A DNA stretch of 57,405 bases from DATGMB01 sp035293845 (GTDB taxonomy: Bacteria; Acidobacteriota; Terriglobia; Bryobacterales; Bryobacteraceae), in assembly GCA_035293845.1 (NCBI GenBank), contig DATGMB010000086.1, forward strand, positions 1 to 57,405, read 5' to 3'. The notes under the pieces were generated by a model, which was given only the letters and a program-made list of their open reading frames with translations, had not been told where the DNA came from and ran no database searches. This document shows, in pieces, positions 48,236-56,656 of the stretch (position 1 is the first letter of the stretch; the number at the start of each line of letters is the position of its first letter). Made by a program: the position numbers and the translations under genes.

Positions 48236-50136
48236 CGCTCATCCCCCGCGGGCGTGCGCGGCCAAAACCAGCCGATCAGTCCGGCAGTCCCGAGCGCGAT
48301 CGCCGGATAGTAGCCCGAAAATTGATACACCGCCCAGATGAGGCCCGCGCTCACTCCGGCCGCAGTGAGCAGGGGCCAGATGCTCGGCCCGGGCAGCGGA
48401 TAGCGGTGATGCGGCGCGGCATCCATGATGGTGGTGACCAGCACTTCGCGGCGGTCCGCGCGCACGCCTGTGACCAGGCCACGCTGTTTGGGATCGGTCC
48501 ACAGTGGATACCGGCCCGGGACCACGGGCAGGTAGACGAAGTTGTAATTCGCGGGCGGCGAGTCCGCGGCCCATTCGAGCGTGCCGCTGGCCCACGGATC
48601 GGCCCCCGCGGGCGCGCCGTGCCTGCGGCTGCGGATCACATTACTGAGGAACAGTAGGCCGCCGCACAGGATGACGAACGCGCCAATGGAAGCGAGCAGA
48701 TTGGCCGGTCCCCAGCCCATCTCGGGCTGATAGGTGTAGATCCGGCGGGTCATGCCCTTGAGCCCGAGGATGTGCATCGGGAAGAACGTCAGGTTGAAAC
48801 CGAGGAAGAGCAGCCAGAAGGTGGCCTTGCCCGCCGTTTCGCCGATCATGCGTCCCGTGAATTTCGGGAACCAGTGATGGAACGCGCCGAAGAGCGGAAA
48901 CAGCGCACCGCCGATCAGCACGTAGTGAAAGTGCGCCACCACGAAAAATGTGTCGTGAACCTGGAGGTCGATCGGTATCGACGCCAGCATCACGCCGGTG
49001 AGGCCGCCCAACACGAAAATCGCGACGAACCCGAAGACGAAGTGCATGGCCGCCGTCATGCGGATGCGGCCGCTCCACATCGTCGCCAGCCAGCAGAAGA
49101 TCTGAACCCCGCTGGTGATCGCGATCATCATGCTGGCCGCGGTGAAATAGGCTTCGCCGATCTGCGGCAGGCCCGTGGCAAACATATGGTGCACCCACAA
49201 TCCGAAGCCGATGAAGCCGGTGGCGGCCATCGAGAGCACCATGGCGGGATAGCCGAAAATGGCGCGGCGCGTGTGGGTGTCGACGATCGAGGACACCATC
49301 CCCAGAGCGGGAATGAAGATGATGTAGACCTCGGGGTGGCCGAAGAACCAGAAGACATGCTGGTAGAGCAGGGGATCGCCGCCCTCGGCGGGGTTGGTGA
49401 AGTGCGTGCCCACAGTGCGGTCGGTCAGCAGGAAGATGTTGCTCGCCAGCATCACGGCGGGCATAGCGAAAATCACCATGAACGACTGCACCAGCATGGC
49501 CCAGCAGAACAGCGGAATGCGGTTCAGCGACATCCCCGGCGCGCGCATCTTCAGAATCGTGGCGATCAGTTCGGTGGCGACGCAGAGCGCGGAAATTTCG
49601 GTGAAGGTGATCATCTGCGCCCAGAAATCGACGCGTTTGCCAATACCGAACTGCGGTCCGGAAAGCGGCGGATAGGCGAACCACCCCACATCGGGCGCGG
49701 TATTGGTGAATACGCCCCAGTACAGAAACAGTCCGCCGATCAGATACATCCAGTAACCGAACGCATTCAGCCGGGGAAAGGCGACGTTGCGTGTGCCGAG
49801 CATCAGTGGCACCAGATAGATGCCCATGCCCTCCATCATCGGGACGGCGAACAGGAACATCATGGTCGAGCCGTGCGTGGTGAAGATCTGGTTGTAGCGG
49901 TCGGGCCCGAGAAAGCCGTTCTCCGGGCGGGCCAGTTGCAGCCGCATCAGCAGGGCCTCCACGCCGCCGGCCAGAAGAAAGACAAACGCGGTAACGATGT
50001 ACCGCATCCCGATCGCCTGGTGAGTGGTATACGAGCACCAGCCCACGAGGCCACCCGGATGTCTCCAGGCGCGCTCGAGCGTGCGGCGTTCCTGCTCTTC
50101 ATCGAGCTCGCGCGAGGTTTCGACGAGCGGGATCAT
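48232..50136 (-). CDS. ctaD: cytochrome c oxidase subunit I with altered proton channels
   Basis: 634 aa, 12 or more helices, haem-copper oxidase catalytic subunit that reduces O2. Haem a ligands are His88 (FTTHGS) and His404; the haem a3 ligand is His402 (AHFHYV). CuB is bound by His267 with cross-linked Tyr271 (FGHPEVY) and by His316 and His317. The channel Glu269 is present. The D-channel Asp (normally G-A-x-D-x-A-F-P-R) is Asn117 (GTRNVAFPR), and the K-channel Lys (P-T-G-x-K) is Gln345 (TSGVQIF). The C-terminal extension carries the DPWASGTLEWA motif and two extra helices. All overlaps are four bases. Confidence 0.95.
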   Translation of the reverse strand: MIPLVETSRELDEEQERRTLERAWRHPGGLVGWCSYTTHQAIGMRYIVTAFVFLLAGGVEALLMRLQLARPENGFLGPDRYNQIFTTHGSTMMFLFAVPMMEGMGIYLVPLMLGTRNVAFPRLNAFGYWMYLIGGLFLYWGVFTNTAPDVGWFAYPPLSGPQFGIGKRVDFWAQMITFTEISALCVATELIATILKMRAPGMSLNRIPLFCWAMLVQSFMVIFAMPAVMLASNIFLLTDRTVGTHFTNPAEGGDPLLYQHVFWFFGHPEVYIIFIPALGMVSSIVDTHTRRAIFGYPAMVLSMAATGFIGFGLWVHHMFATGLPQIGEAYFTAASMMIAITSGVQIFCWLATMWSGRIRMTAAMHFVFGFVAIFVLGGLTGVMLASIPIDLQVHDTFFVVAHFHYVLIGGALFPLFGAFHHWFPKFTGRMIGETAGKATFWLLFLGFNLTFFPMHILGLKGMTRRIYTYQPEMGWGPANLLASIGAFVILCGGLLFLSNVIRSRRHGAPAGADPWASGTLEWAADSPPANYNFVYLPVVPGRYPLWTDPKQRGLVTGVRADRREVLVTTIMDAAPHHRYPLPGPSIWPLLTAAGVSAGLIWAVYQFSGYYPAIALGTAGLIGWFWPRTPAGDER

Positions 50137-51161
50137 TGCAGGCTCCCCAGATAATCGAGCAACGGCTGCAACTCGCCGGGTTTGAGGCTGATCGTGGCCA
50201 TGTGGTTTCCGGGCTTGATGCTCTGCGGATCGAGGATCCAGCCGCCCAGCGTGCCCTTGTTGTTGGGCAGCGCTCCGGCGGCGATGGTCATGCGGCCGGC
50301 AAGATGGGTCAGGTCGGGCGCGAACTGGCCGTGCGCGGGAGTGCCGGCGATGTTATGGCAGAGCACACACGCATGGCTCATGAATACCTGATAACCCGCC
50401 TGAGTATCCGCATCGGAAGGCGGAACCGCGGGCTGGCGCTGCCGGTCCAGCCACGCTTCGAACTGGCTTTCGGGCTCGGCCACCACCCATAGCGCCATGC
50501 GCGCATGCTGCAGGCCGCAGAATTCGGCGCACTGGCCGCGGAGGCGGCCCGGGCGGTCCGCCTGAATCCATTCGGTGGTGATGTGCGAAGGAATCAGGTC
50601 GCGCTTGCCGTTGAGTCCCGGCACCCAGAAACTGTGGATCACATCCTGCGACGTCCCGCGAATCTGGACCGGCCGGCCCACGGGGATGTGGATCTCATTC
50701 GCGGTTACGGCGATGCGCTGGGGATTGTCGTCCAGGTAGCGGACGTACCACCACCACTGGTTGCCGGTGACTTCGATCGTCAGGCCGCTGCCCGGGCTGG
50801 CGAGTCCGGCGATGGTTTTACCGGTCGAGACGCTGGCGACGAGCAGGAAGAACAGGATCGCCACCGTGGCAATCGTCGCCGCCGCGACGGCGCGGGTCAG
50901 ACGCCGCTCGGTCCGGTCGGCGGCAGCCGCGGTCCGCTCCGGAGATGCCGGTTCGAACTCCGGGTGACGGCGCGCCAGCGCCGCCAGCATCACCCCGAGT
51001 ACAGCAATCAAGATCAGGCTCAGGATTCCGAGGAATACCCACCAGAGCGACTCGGTGTGGCCGGCCTGCGGTCCCGCGGAGTTCAAAGACGATTGCTGCG
51101 GGCCGGCGCAGGCGGAGAGCAGCAGCGCCGAAATCGCCGGGAGCGTGCGCCGGCGGCTCAT
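50133..51161 (-). CDS. ctaC: cytochrome c oxidase subunit II with fused cytochrome c domain
   Basis: 342 aa. A lipobox (LLSAC, Cys16) and two helices are followed by the CuA domain: GNQWWWYVRYL, IHSFWVPGL and GQCAEFCGLQHARM (C-x3-C-x3-H-x2-M). A C-terminal cytochrome c has CVLCH and a late Met (GNHMATISL). This is the caa3 arrangement; it takes electrons from the periplasmic cytochromes. The ATG at 51161 overlaps the upstream cytochrome stop by four bases. Confidence 0.95.
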   Translation of the reverse strand: MSRRRTLPAISALLLSACAGPQQSSLNSAGPQAGHTESLWWVFLGILSLILIAVLGVMLAALARRHPEFEPASPERTAAAADRTERRLTRAVAAATIATVAILFFLLVASVSTGKTIAGLASPGSGLTIEVTGNQWWWYVRYLDDNPQRIAVTANEIHIPVGRPVQIRGTSQDVIHSFWVPGLNGKRDLIPSHITTEWIQADRPGRLRGQCAEFCGLQHARMALWVVAEPESQFEAWLDRQRQPAVPPSDADTQAGYQVFMSHACVLCHNIAGTPAHGQFAPDLTHLAGRMTIAAGALPNNKGTLGGWILDPQSIKPGNHMATISLKPGELQPLLDYLGSLQ

Positions 51162-51646
51162 TTCCCCGTCCTCGCGCGCGCGGCCCGGATCGTCTGCGGA
51201 TTGGTCTCGATCGTATCGAGGCGCTTGGGAGTGGCCGACGACGGCTCCTGCTGATTCAGCGAGCGGACGTAAGCCACGATTTGCCAGATCTGGTATTCCG
51301 GAATCCGATCGCCCCAGGCGGGCATTCCGTTGGGCCTGCCTTTGGCGACCGATTCGAAGAGTTTGGCGGGCTCGCCGCCGTAGATCCACGAGGTCTTGAT
51401 CAATGGGGGGCCGATGCCGCCGCCGCCGTTCGCGTGGCAGCCAGAGCAGTTATACCAGGTGTAGAGCCGCTGGCCCTCCGAGATCTCGTAGGCAATGCCC
51501 GAAGACGGATTGGACACTTTCAGGGGCGTGAACATGGCCTGTCCGGTGGGCTCGGGCCGCAGGTTCCGCTGCTCGCGCCGGCAGCCGAATGAAGCGGCGA
51601 GCAGGATCGCGATTCCCGCGATCCCGTCACGGCAGCGAGAACACAT
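51158..51646 (-). CDS. c-type cytochrome lipoprotein between quinoprotein and oxidase
   Basis: 162 aa. A hydrophobic start ending in a lipobox-like LAASFGC is followed by one haem motif, TWYNCSGCHANGGGG, a likely axial Met in RPNGMPAWGDRI, and EYQIWQIVAYVRSLNQ as the last helix. It overlaps the quinoprotein end by 20 bases and the CtaC start by four. It therefore sits genetically, and probably physically, between dehydrogenase and oxidase as electron carrier. Confidence 0.88.
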   Translation of the reverse strand: MCSRCRDGIAGIAILLAASFGCRREQRNLRPEPTGQAMFTPLKVSNPSSGIAYEISEGQRLYTWYNCSGCHANGGGGIGPPLIKTSWIYGGEPAKLFESVAKGRPNGMPAWGDRIPEYQIWQIVAYVRSLNQQEPSSATPKRLDTIETNPQTIRAARARTGK

Positions 51647-53396
51647 AGAGCGTTCCGCCTTTGGCCGTGTGTTCCGGCAGGCCGGCCATGGCGTTGAGAA
51701 AACCCAGCGCGCCCGTGCCGTCCACCGTGTTCAATCCGCCGGATACCACCGCGCCGGCCCAGCCGCCTACTCCGGATAAGACCGCCACATATTCCTTGCC
51801 GTCCGGACCTTTATAGATGACCGGCTGGCCGACGATGCCCGATCCCGTCTTGAACCGCCAGAGCAAGGCGCCGGTGCGCGCGTCCAGCGCTTTGAACCAG
51901 TCGTCCATGGCGCCGTAGAAGAGGACATTCCCGGCCGTCACCGCCGTACCGCTCCATACCGGGAAGTCCTCCTCGACCTTCCAAACGGCCTTGCCGGCCA
52001 CCGGATCCCACGCGGAAATCCCGCCGCGGCTGCCGCCTGGCCCCGGATACATGCGCGCCATCGCGCCCAGATACGGAGTGCCCGCGATGTAATTGGCCTG
52101 TGTGCCCTGCATCTCATAGCAGAGGTTGTTGCGCGGAATATAGAGCCATCCCGTTTGGGGCGAGAAGGACGAAGGCTGCCAGTCCTTGCCGCCGGGCGGC
52201 GCGGGGCATATGTCGCGGACGGTTTTCGTTCCGGTTTTCTTCGCGTCGACGAGCTTCAACCGGCCGGTCTTCAGGTCGATCCCCTGGCTGTTATTCACGA
52301 ATACGAACGGATTCGCGGAGAGGACCTCGCCGGTGGCGCGGTCGATGAGGTAGACGTAGCCATTGCGGTCCGGATGCGCCAGCACCTTGCGGGGGCGGCC
52401 GTTCAGAGTCAGATCGAGCAGGATGTTCTCGTTTACGGCGTCGTAATCATGGCCGTCGTGTGGGCTGATCTGATAGGCCCAGACGGCGTCCCCGGTCCGC
52501 GGGCGGCGCGCGAACAGCGTACACGTCCACTTGTTATCGCCGGGGCGCTGGTCGGGGTTCCATGGGCTCGGGTTGGACGTGCCGTAATAGAAGAGATCGA
52601 GTTCCGCGTCGTAGGAAATCCAGCCCCAGGCCGAGCCGCCGCCGATCTTCCACTGCTCTCCCTGCCAGGTGTTCACGCCCAGATCCTTGCCGCGATGATC
52701 CGCATAGAACGGCTGGAATGCGGGCCCGAGGCGCACGTCCTGGTCCGGGCCGGTGGAGTAAGCGCGCCACAGAATTTTGCCGGTGCCGGCATCGAGCCCG
52801 GCCATCCATCCGCGCACGCCGAACTCACCGCCGCTGTTGCCCACCAGCACCACGCCGCCGGCGACGACGGGCGCCATGGTCATGGACTCGCCCTGATGGA
52901 TATCGCCAAGCTGCGCCTTCCACACCTCCCGGCCGGTATTGGCATCCACGGCGACGGTCTGGGCATCCAGCGTATTGAAATAGATCTTGCCGTCCGCGTA
53001 CGCCGCGCCGCGATTCACGACGTCGCAACAGGCAACGCCCTGCGATGCCGGCTGCGGATGCGGCTCGTATTTCCACTTGACCGGCGCGCCCGGCCTGGCG
53101 AGATCGAGCGCATACAACACATTCGGGTAGGGCGTCACGATGTACATCGTGCCGTTGACCACCAGCGGAGCGGCCTCGATGCCGCGCGTGGTGCCGGTGG
53201 AGAATGACCACGCGAGCTTCAGTTGACTGGCGTTGCCGGTATGGATCTGGCCGAGGGTGCTGTACCGGGTGCTCGCGTAGTTCTTCGCCGCCATCGTCCA
53301 CTGGCCATCGTCGGGCTGGTTCTGAATCTGGGCTCGCACGCGCGGCGTGGACAAAGCCGCAAGCGCCAGCATCAGGGCAGGCTTCGCTGCCTTCAT
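51627..53396 (-). CDS. methanol/ethanol-type PQQ dehydrogenase, XoxF-like
   Basis: 589 aa from the ATG at 53396, with signal peptide MKAAKPALMLALAALS...VRAQ. Eight-bladed propeller with vicinal disulfide Cys123-Cys124 (GVACCDVVNRG), Glu170 (HQGESMTMAP), Asn275 (GTSNPSPWN), catalytic Asp317 and, two residues on, Asp319 (HDYDAVN). The D-x-D pair is the mark of lanthanide-dependent enzymes; Ca-dependent MxaF has Ala at the second position. DWQPSSFSPQTGWLYIPRNN is another family block. It oxidises a primary alcohol or aldehyde in the periplasm. It leads the oxidase operon. A GTG at 53429 would add 11 residues and spoil the signal peptide. Confidence 0.93.
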   Translation of the reverse strand: MKAAKPALMLALAALSTPRVRAQIQNQPDDGQWTMAAKNYASTRYSTLGQIHTGNASQLKLAWSFSTGTTRGIEAAPLVVNGTMYIVTPYPNVLYALDLARPGAPVKWKYEPHPQPASQGVACCDVVNRGAAYADGKIYFNTLDAQTVAVDANTGREVWKAQLGDIHQGESMTMAPVVAGGVVLVGNSGGEFGVRGWMAGLDAGTGKILWRAYSTGPDQDVRLGPAFQPFYADHRGKDLGVNTWQGEQWKIGGGSAWGWISYDAELDLFYYGTSNPSPWNPDQRPGDNKWTCTLFARRPRTGDAVWAYQISPHDGHDYDAVNENILLDLTLNGRPRKVLAHPDRNGYVYLIDRATGEVLSANPFVFVNNSQGIDLKTGRLKLVDAKKTGTKTVRDICPAPPGGKDWQPSSFSPQTGWLYIPRNNLCYEMQGTQANYIAGTPYLGAMARMYPGPGGSRGGISAWDPVAGKAVWKVEEDFPVWSGTAVTAGNVLFYGAMDDWFKALDARTGALLWRFKTGSGIVGQPVIYKGPDGKEYVAVLSGVGGWAGAVVSGGLNTVDGTGALGFLNAMAGLPEHTAKGGTLYVFSLP

Positions 53397-53553
53397 GTTC
53401 ACAGGGTAGACGGATCCTTCAAAAGGCACAGTGAACTATGGCATAACGTGGAAGCGCGACCGTGCGATAGATCCCTCTCCGGCCGCATGTCGATCCGGCC
53501 CAGGGCAGAGTTGGCCGCCGGCGAATCCGGGTTCCCACTCATTGGATGGACAC

Positions 53554-53949
53554 GTGCTGAGAACGGTGGAAATGCCGGTTGTAAGCTTCGAACTCTCCGT
53601 CGCGTTTGCGCTTTCGATTACGCTTGCCGGATGCGGTTCGGGCCGTGCGCAGAGTCCCGGCGCGGCCATCGGAAACGCGAAGAACGGTCAGCGCCTGCTT
53701 TACGCCTATGGCTGCGGGAACTGCCACGTGATTCCGAATATCGCCGAAGCTCGAGGGACTCTCGGGCCGCCGCTCGCCGGATTCGCGAGCCGGTACTACA
53801 TGGCCGGTTCGCTCGCAAACACACCCGATAACCTGGTGAACTGGATTGTGGATCCGCAGAAGATCGAGCCGGGAAACGCCATGCCCAGCCTGGGAGTGAC
53901 CCGGCGGCAAGCCGCGGATATGGCGGCGTATCTCTACAGCTTGCGCTGA
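53554..53949 (+). CDS. monohaem cytochrome c lipoprotein
   Basis: About 131 aa. A lipoprotein signal (FELSVAFALSITLAGC) is followed by LLYAYGCGNCHVIPNIAEAR (haem), GPPLAGFASRYYMAGSLANT, and NAMPSLGVTRRQAADMAAYL with the axial Met. This is the fold of COX-linked cytochrome c. The GTG at 53554 follows TTGGATGGA; an ATG at 53572 is the alternative. It is divergent from the quinoprotein/oxidase operon across 157 bases, which must hold both promoters. It lies eight bases upstream of a dihaem cytochrome gene. Confidence 0.85.
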   Translation: MLRTVEMPVVSFELSVAFALSITLAGCGSGRAQSPGAAIGNAKNGQRLLYAYGCGNCHVIPNIAEARGTLGPPLAGFASRYYMAGSLANTPDNLVNWIVDPQKIEPGNAMPSLGVTRRQAADMAAYLYSLR

Positions 53950-53957
53950 GGCACGAA

Positions 53958-54989
53958 ATGGCCGCGCGGGTTTCCAACGTTCTGAAGGGAATCGCCCTTG
54001 CCGGAATGGTGTCCTATGCCGTCGTTCGAGAGATGGTTCTGCCGCAACGCGGCGCGGATGCTCTTCCGGCGGCGCCGCATGCCGCCATGCCTGGCCGCCT
54101 GCGGCTGATCGTCAAGACCGCGGCACTTACGGCGCTGGCCGGTATCGTTCTGGCGATCGGCGGCGGATTGCTGTTCATCTTCTCGGGCGTCTACGAACTC
54201 GCGGCCGCCAAGCCGCATTCCGCGCCGGTCGAGTGGGTGTTGCAGGCACTCAAGACCCGATCGGTTCGGTTGCATAGCGCGCCTATCCAGGTGCCGAAAC
54301 TCGGGGATGGGGCGCAACTGAAGGGCGGCTTTATGCTGTATCGCAAGAACTGCCAGCCCTGCCACGGAGCGCCTGGCGTGCCCGCCGAACAGATGGGGCT
54401 GGGAATCAATCCGAAGCCTCCGGAACTGGTGACCGCGAGCACGAAGTGGAGCGAGGCGGAAATGTATTGGATTATCTCCGAGGGATTAAAGATGAGCGGA
54501 ATGCCAGCCTTTTCGCCGCGATTCAGCGACGGGGACCGCTGGGCGCTGGTCGCGTTCGTCCGGCGTCTCAACCGGCTTTCGCCGGCCGGTTATCAGAGTG
54601 TGGCCGCTGAAGTGGATCGCGGCCTCGAACCGGCAAGCTGGGGATCGGACGATGAAGAGGGCTTCGCCCGGCTCAAGAGCGCCAACCCGGATGCGGGCCG
54701 GCGGCTCGTTGGCCAATACGGCTGCACCGCATGCCACGCCATCGCCGGGGCGGATTCGGGCCGCGCCGGGCCGCCGCTCATGGACTTCGCGGCGCGGCCA
54801 TACATCGCCGGCTCGTTCGTCAATACCCCCACGAACGCTGTGAAATGGGTGATGGACCCGCAAAAATACAAGCCAGGCACCATGATGCCGAGCATCGGCG
54901 TGACAGCCTCGGATGCCTTCGATATGATCGCGTTTCTGTATCGCTCAGGCGATCAGCGGAGGCTGAATCTCTTTCGGGAGAGGCGGTAA
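53958..54989 (+). CDS. membrane-anchored dihaem cytochrome c
   Basis: 343 aa. One membrane helix (IVKTAALTALAGIVLAIGGG, about 50-75), then two cytochrome c domains: MLYRKNCQPCHGAPGVPAEQ with GLKMSGMPAFSPRF, and GQYGCTACHAIAGADSGRAG with GTMMPSIGVTASDAFDMI. The second domain is similar to the lipoprotein cytochrome just upstream (RPYIAGSFVNTPTNAVKWVM against SRYYMAGSLANTPDNLVNWI), which suggests duplication. It could pass electrons between quinoproteins and the caa3 oxidase encoded opposite. Confidence 0.9.
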   Translation: MAARVSNVLKGIALAGMVSYAVVREMVLPQRGADALPAAPHAAMPGRLRLIVKTAALTALAGIVLAIGGGLLFIFSGVYELAAAKPHSAPVEWVLQALKTRSVRLHSAPIQVPKLGDGAQLKGGFMLYRKNCQPCHGAPGVPAEQMGLGINPKPPELVTASTKWSEAEMYWIISEGLKMSGMPAFSPRFSDGDRWALVAFVRRLNRLSPAGYQSVAAEVDRGLEPASWGSDDEEGFARLKSANPDAGRRLVGQYGCTACHAIAGADSGRAGPPLMDFAARPYIAGSFVNTPTNAVKWVMDPQKYKPGTMMPSIGVTASDAFDMIAFLYRSGDQRRLNLFRERR

Positions 54990-55030
54990 CCCGCCCAGGC
55001 ATCATCCGCCCGGGCCGGTGAGTGGCCGCC

Positions 55031-55189
55031 TTATGATCTCGCCCGTTCCGCGATTCCGGCCGAGAGGCGCAGGGCGAGCTCTTTATAGATGTGCACAGCA
55101 GCCTTGAGCTGCCGGACCTCTTCACGCAGGAATTCTTCCTGGTGACGCAGGTTCTGGACACGGGAGCGCAGTCGTCGTTCCGCAGTCAT
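55031..55189 (-). CDS. small coiled-coil protein
   Basis: 52 aa from MTAERRLRSRVQNLRHQEEF, then LREEVRQLKAAVHIYKELAL. It has clear heptads with Leu and Val and many Arg and Glu, typical of a short coiled coil. It has no known family. Longer forms start at 55255. The gap around it is otherwise empty. It could be a small regulator or spurious. Confidence 0.35.
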   Translation of the reverse strand: MTAERRLRSRVQNLRHQEEFLREEVRQLKAAVHIYKELALRLSAGIAERARS

Positions 55190-55308
55190 CTCCGCCCCAT
55201 GCTGGGGCCTCCGGGTACAGGCATTCGTACGCTGCATGTCCTCAGATTGCGGCAAAGCCGGACGGAATTGGCCGGAAACTCGTGAATATTTTGTAAAAGC
55301 CGTCTGAA

Positions 55309-55338
55309 TTGACTCAGGCCCGTGCCTTCATCGAGAAT
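55309..55338 (+). promoter_or_regulatory. candidate promoter of the octahaem cytochrome gene
   Basis: TTGACT at 55309-55314 and GAGAAT at 55333-55338 with an 18-base spacer. The -35 element is good and the -10 is weak. The predicted transcript would carry the AAGGGGAG ribosome site before the GTG at 55360. Confidence 0.4.
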
Positions 55339-55359
55339 AGACCCTTAAGGGGAGCGAGA

Positions 55360-56544
55360 GTGCCGCGCATCATAGTCCTGACGCTGGTGTGTGCCGCGGA
55401 ATTACAAGCGGCTGCTTACGTCGGATCGGTTGCGTGCAAGGCTTGCCATGGCGCGATCTACGAGCGCTGGAGCCGAACCCGCATGGCGAACGTGGTGCGG
55501 GATCCTGGCGAGCACCCGGACGCTATTATTCCCGACTTTTCTCAAGCCGATCCGGCAATCGTAAAATTCCGGCGCGAGGACATTGCCCTCGTCTACGGGA
55601 GTAAGTGGAAGCAGCGCTACTTCAAGAAGGTCGGCAAAGACTACTTCCCGCTCGGCGCGCAGTGGGATATCGTGCACCGCAAATGGTCGCCGTATTTCGT
55701 CCGCGCCGGCACGGACTGGTGGACGCCGTTCTATCCGGCGGACAACGCGCAGCGCCCCACCGGCCCTACCTGCGACGGCTGCCATTCTGTCAATTACGAC
55801 ATCGCCACCGGGACGGTCACGGAGTGGAACGTGGGCTGCGAGCGCTGTCACGGGCCCGGCGGCGACCACGTGCGCCAGCCCTCGCGCGCCAACATCGTTA
55901 ACCCGGCCCGGCTGGATACGGTCGCCGCAACGGACACCTGCATCCAATGCCACTCACAGGGCCGGCCGCTTACGAAACCGGAGCCCGGCCGCGCGTACGA
56001 TTGGCCGGTCGGATTCCAGATGGGCAGGCGGCTCTCCGATTACTGGCAACTCGAGGAGCATACTCTCGGCGAAACCAGTTTCACCCACTTTGCCGACGGC
56101 ACCGCGCACAAGAACCGCATGCAGGGCAACGATTTCGTGCAGAGCGTCATGTACCGTCACGGCGTTGCCTGCCAATCCTGCCACGATGTTCACGGCACCT
56201 CCAATAATGCCGACCTGATCAAGCCCGGCAGCCGGATGTGCCTCGAATGTCACGGCCCAAACTCGCCCAACGGCCCACACGCGCCCACGATCGAAGCGCA
56301 CTCGCACCACAAGGCCGGCAGCTCCGGCGACGATTGCCTGGCGTGCCACATGCCGAAGATCGCTCAGACCATGCCGGACGACTTCGTCCGCAGCCACACG
56401 TTCCGCTTTATCACGCCGGAGTTGACCGAGCGCTTCCACATCCCGAATCCGTGCACGTCCTGCCACGCCGACCGGACCACCGCGTGGGCGAAGCAGGAGC
56501 TGCGCGGCTGGCGCGACCGCTCGCCCTGGCGGGTAGCGCCGTAG
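55360..56544 (+). CDS. octahaem c-type cytochrome
   Basis: 394 aa with a signal peptide (PRIIVLTLVCAAELQAAA) and eight CXXCH motifs: CKACH, CDGCH, CERCH, CIQCH, CQSCH, CLECH, CLACH and CTSCH. No CXXCK variant is present. The order and spacing recall cytochrome c554/NrfA-like folds, but no catalytic family can be named. FVRSHTFRFITPELTERFHI precedes the last haem. Similar acidobacterial proteins often continue into TPR repeats, which are missing here. The GTG at 55360 has AAGGGGAG upstream. It may act in electron storage or in nitrogen or sulfur oxide reduction. Confidence 0.88.
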   Translation: MPRIIVLTLVCAAELQAAAYVGSVACKACHGAIYERWSRTRMANVVRDPGEHPDAIIPDFSQADPAIVKFRREDIALVYGSKWKQRYFKKVGKDYFPLGAQWDIVHRKWSPYFVRAGTDWWTPFYPADNAQRPTGPTCDGCHSVNYDIATGTVTEWNVGCERCHGPGGDHVRQPSRANIVNPARLDTVAATDTCIQCHSQGRPLTKPEPGRAYDWPVGFQMGRRLSDYWQLEEHTLGETSFTHFADGTAHKNRMQGNDFVQSVMYRHGVACQSCHDVHGTSNNADLIKPGSRMCLECHGPNSPNGPHAPTIEAHSHHKAGSSGDDCLACHMPKIAQTMPDDFVRSHTFRFITPELTERFHIPNPCTSCHADRTTAWAKQELRGWRDRSPWRVAP

Positions 56545-56656
56545 GGCCTGACGCCGGCAAGCAAAATTAATCGTTAAATCTGGCGCCGGGCATAGCGCCT
56601 TAGACCCGGAATGTAATACCATCTACGGAACGCTCTAGGCTTACGGAGGGGTTTCG

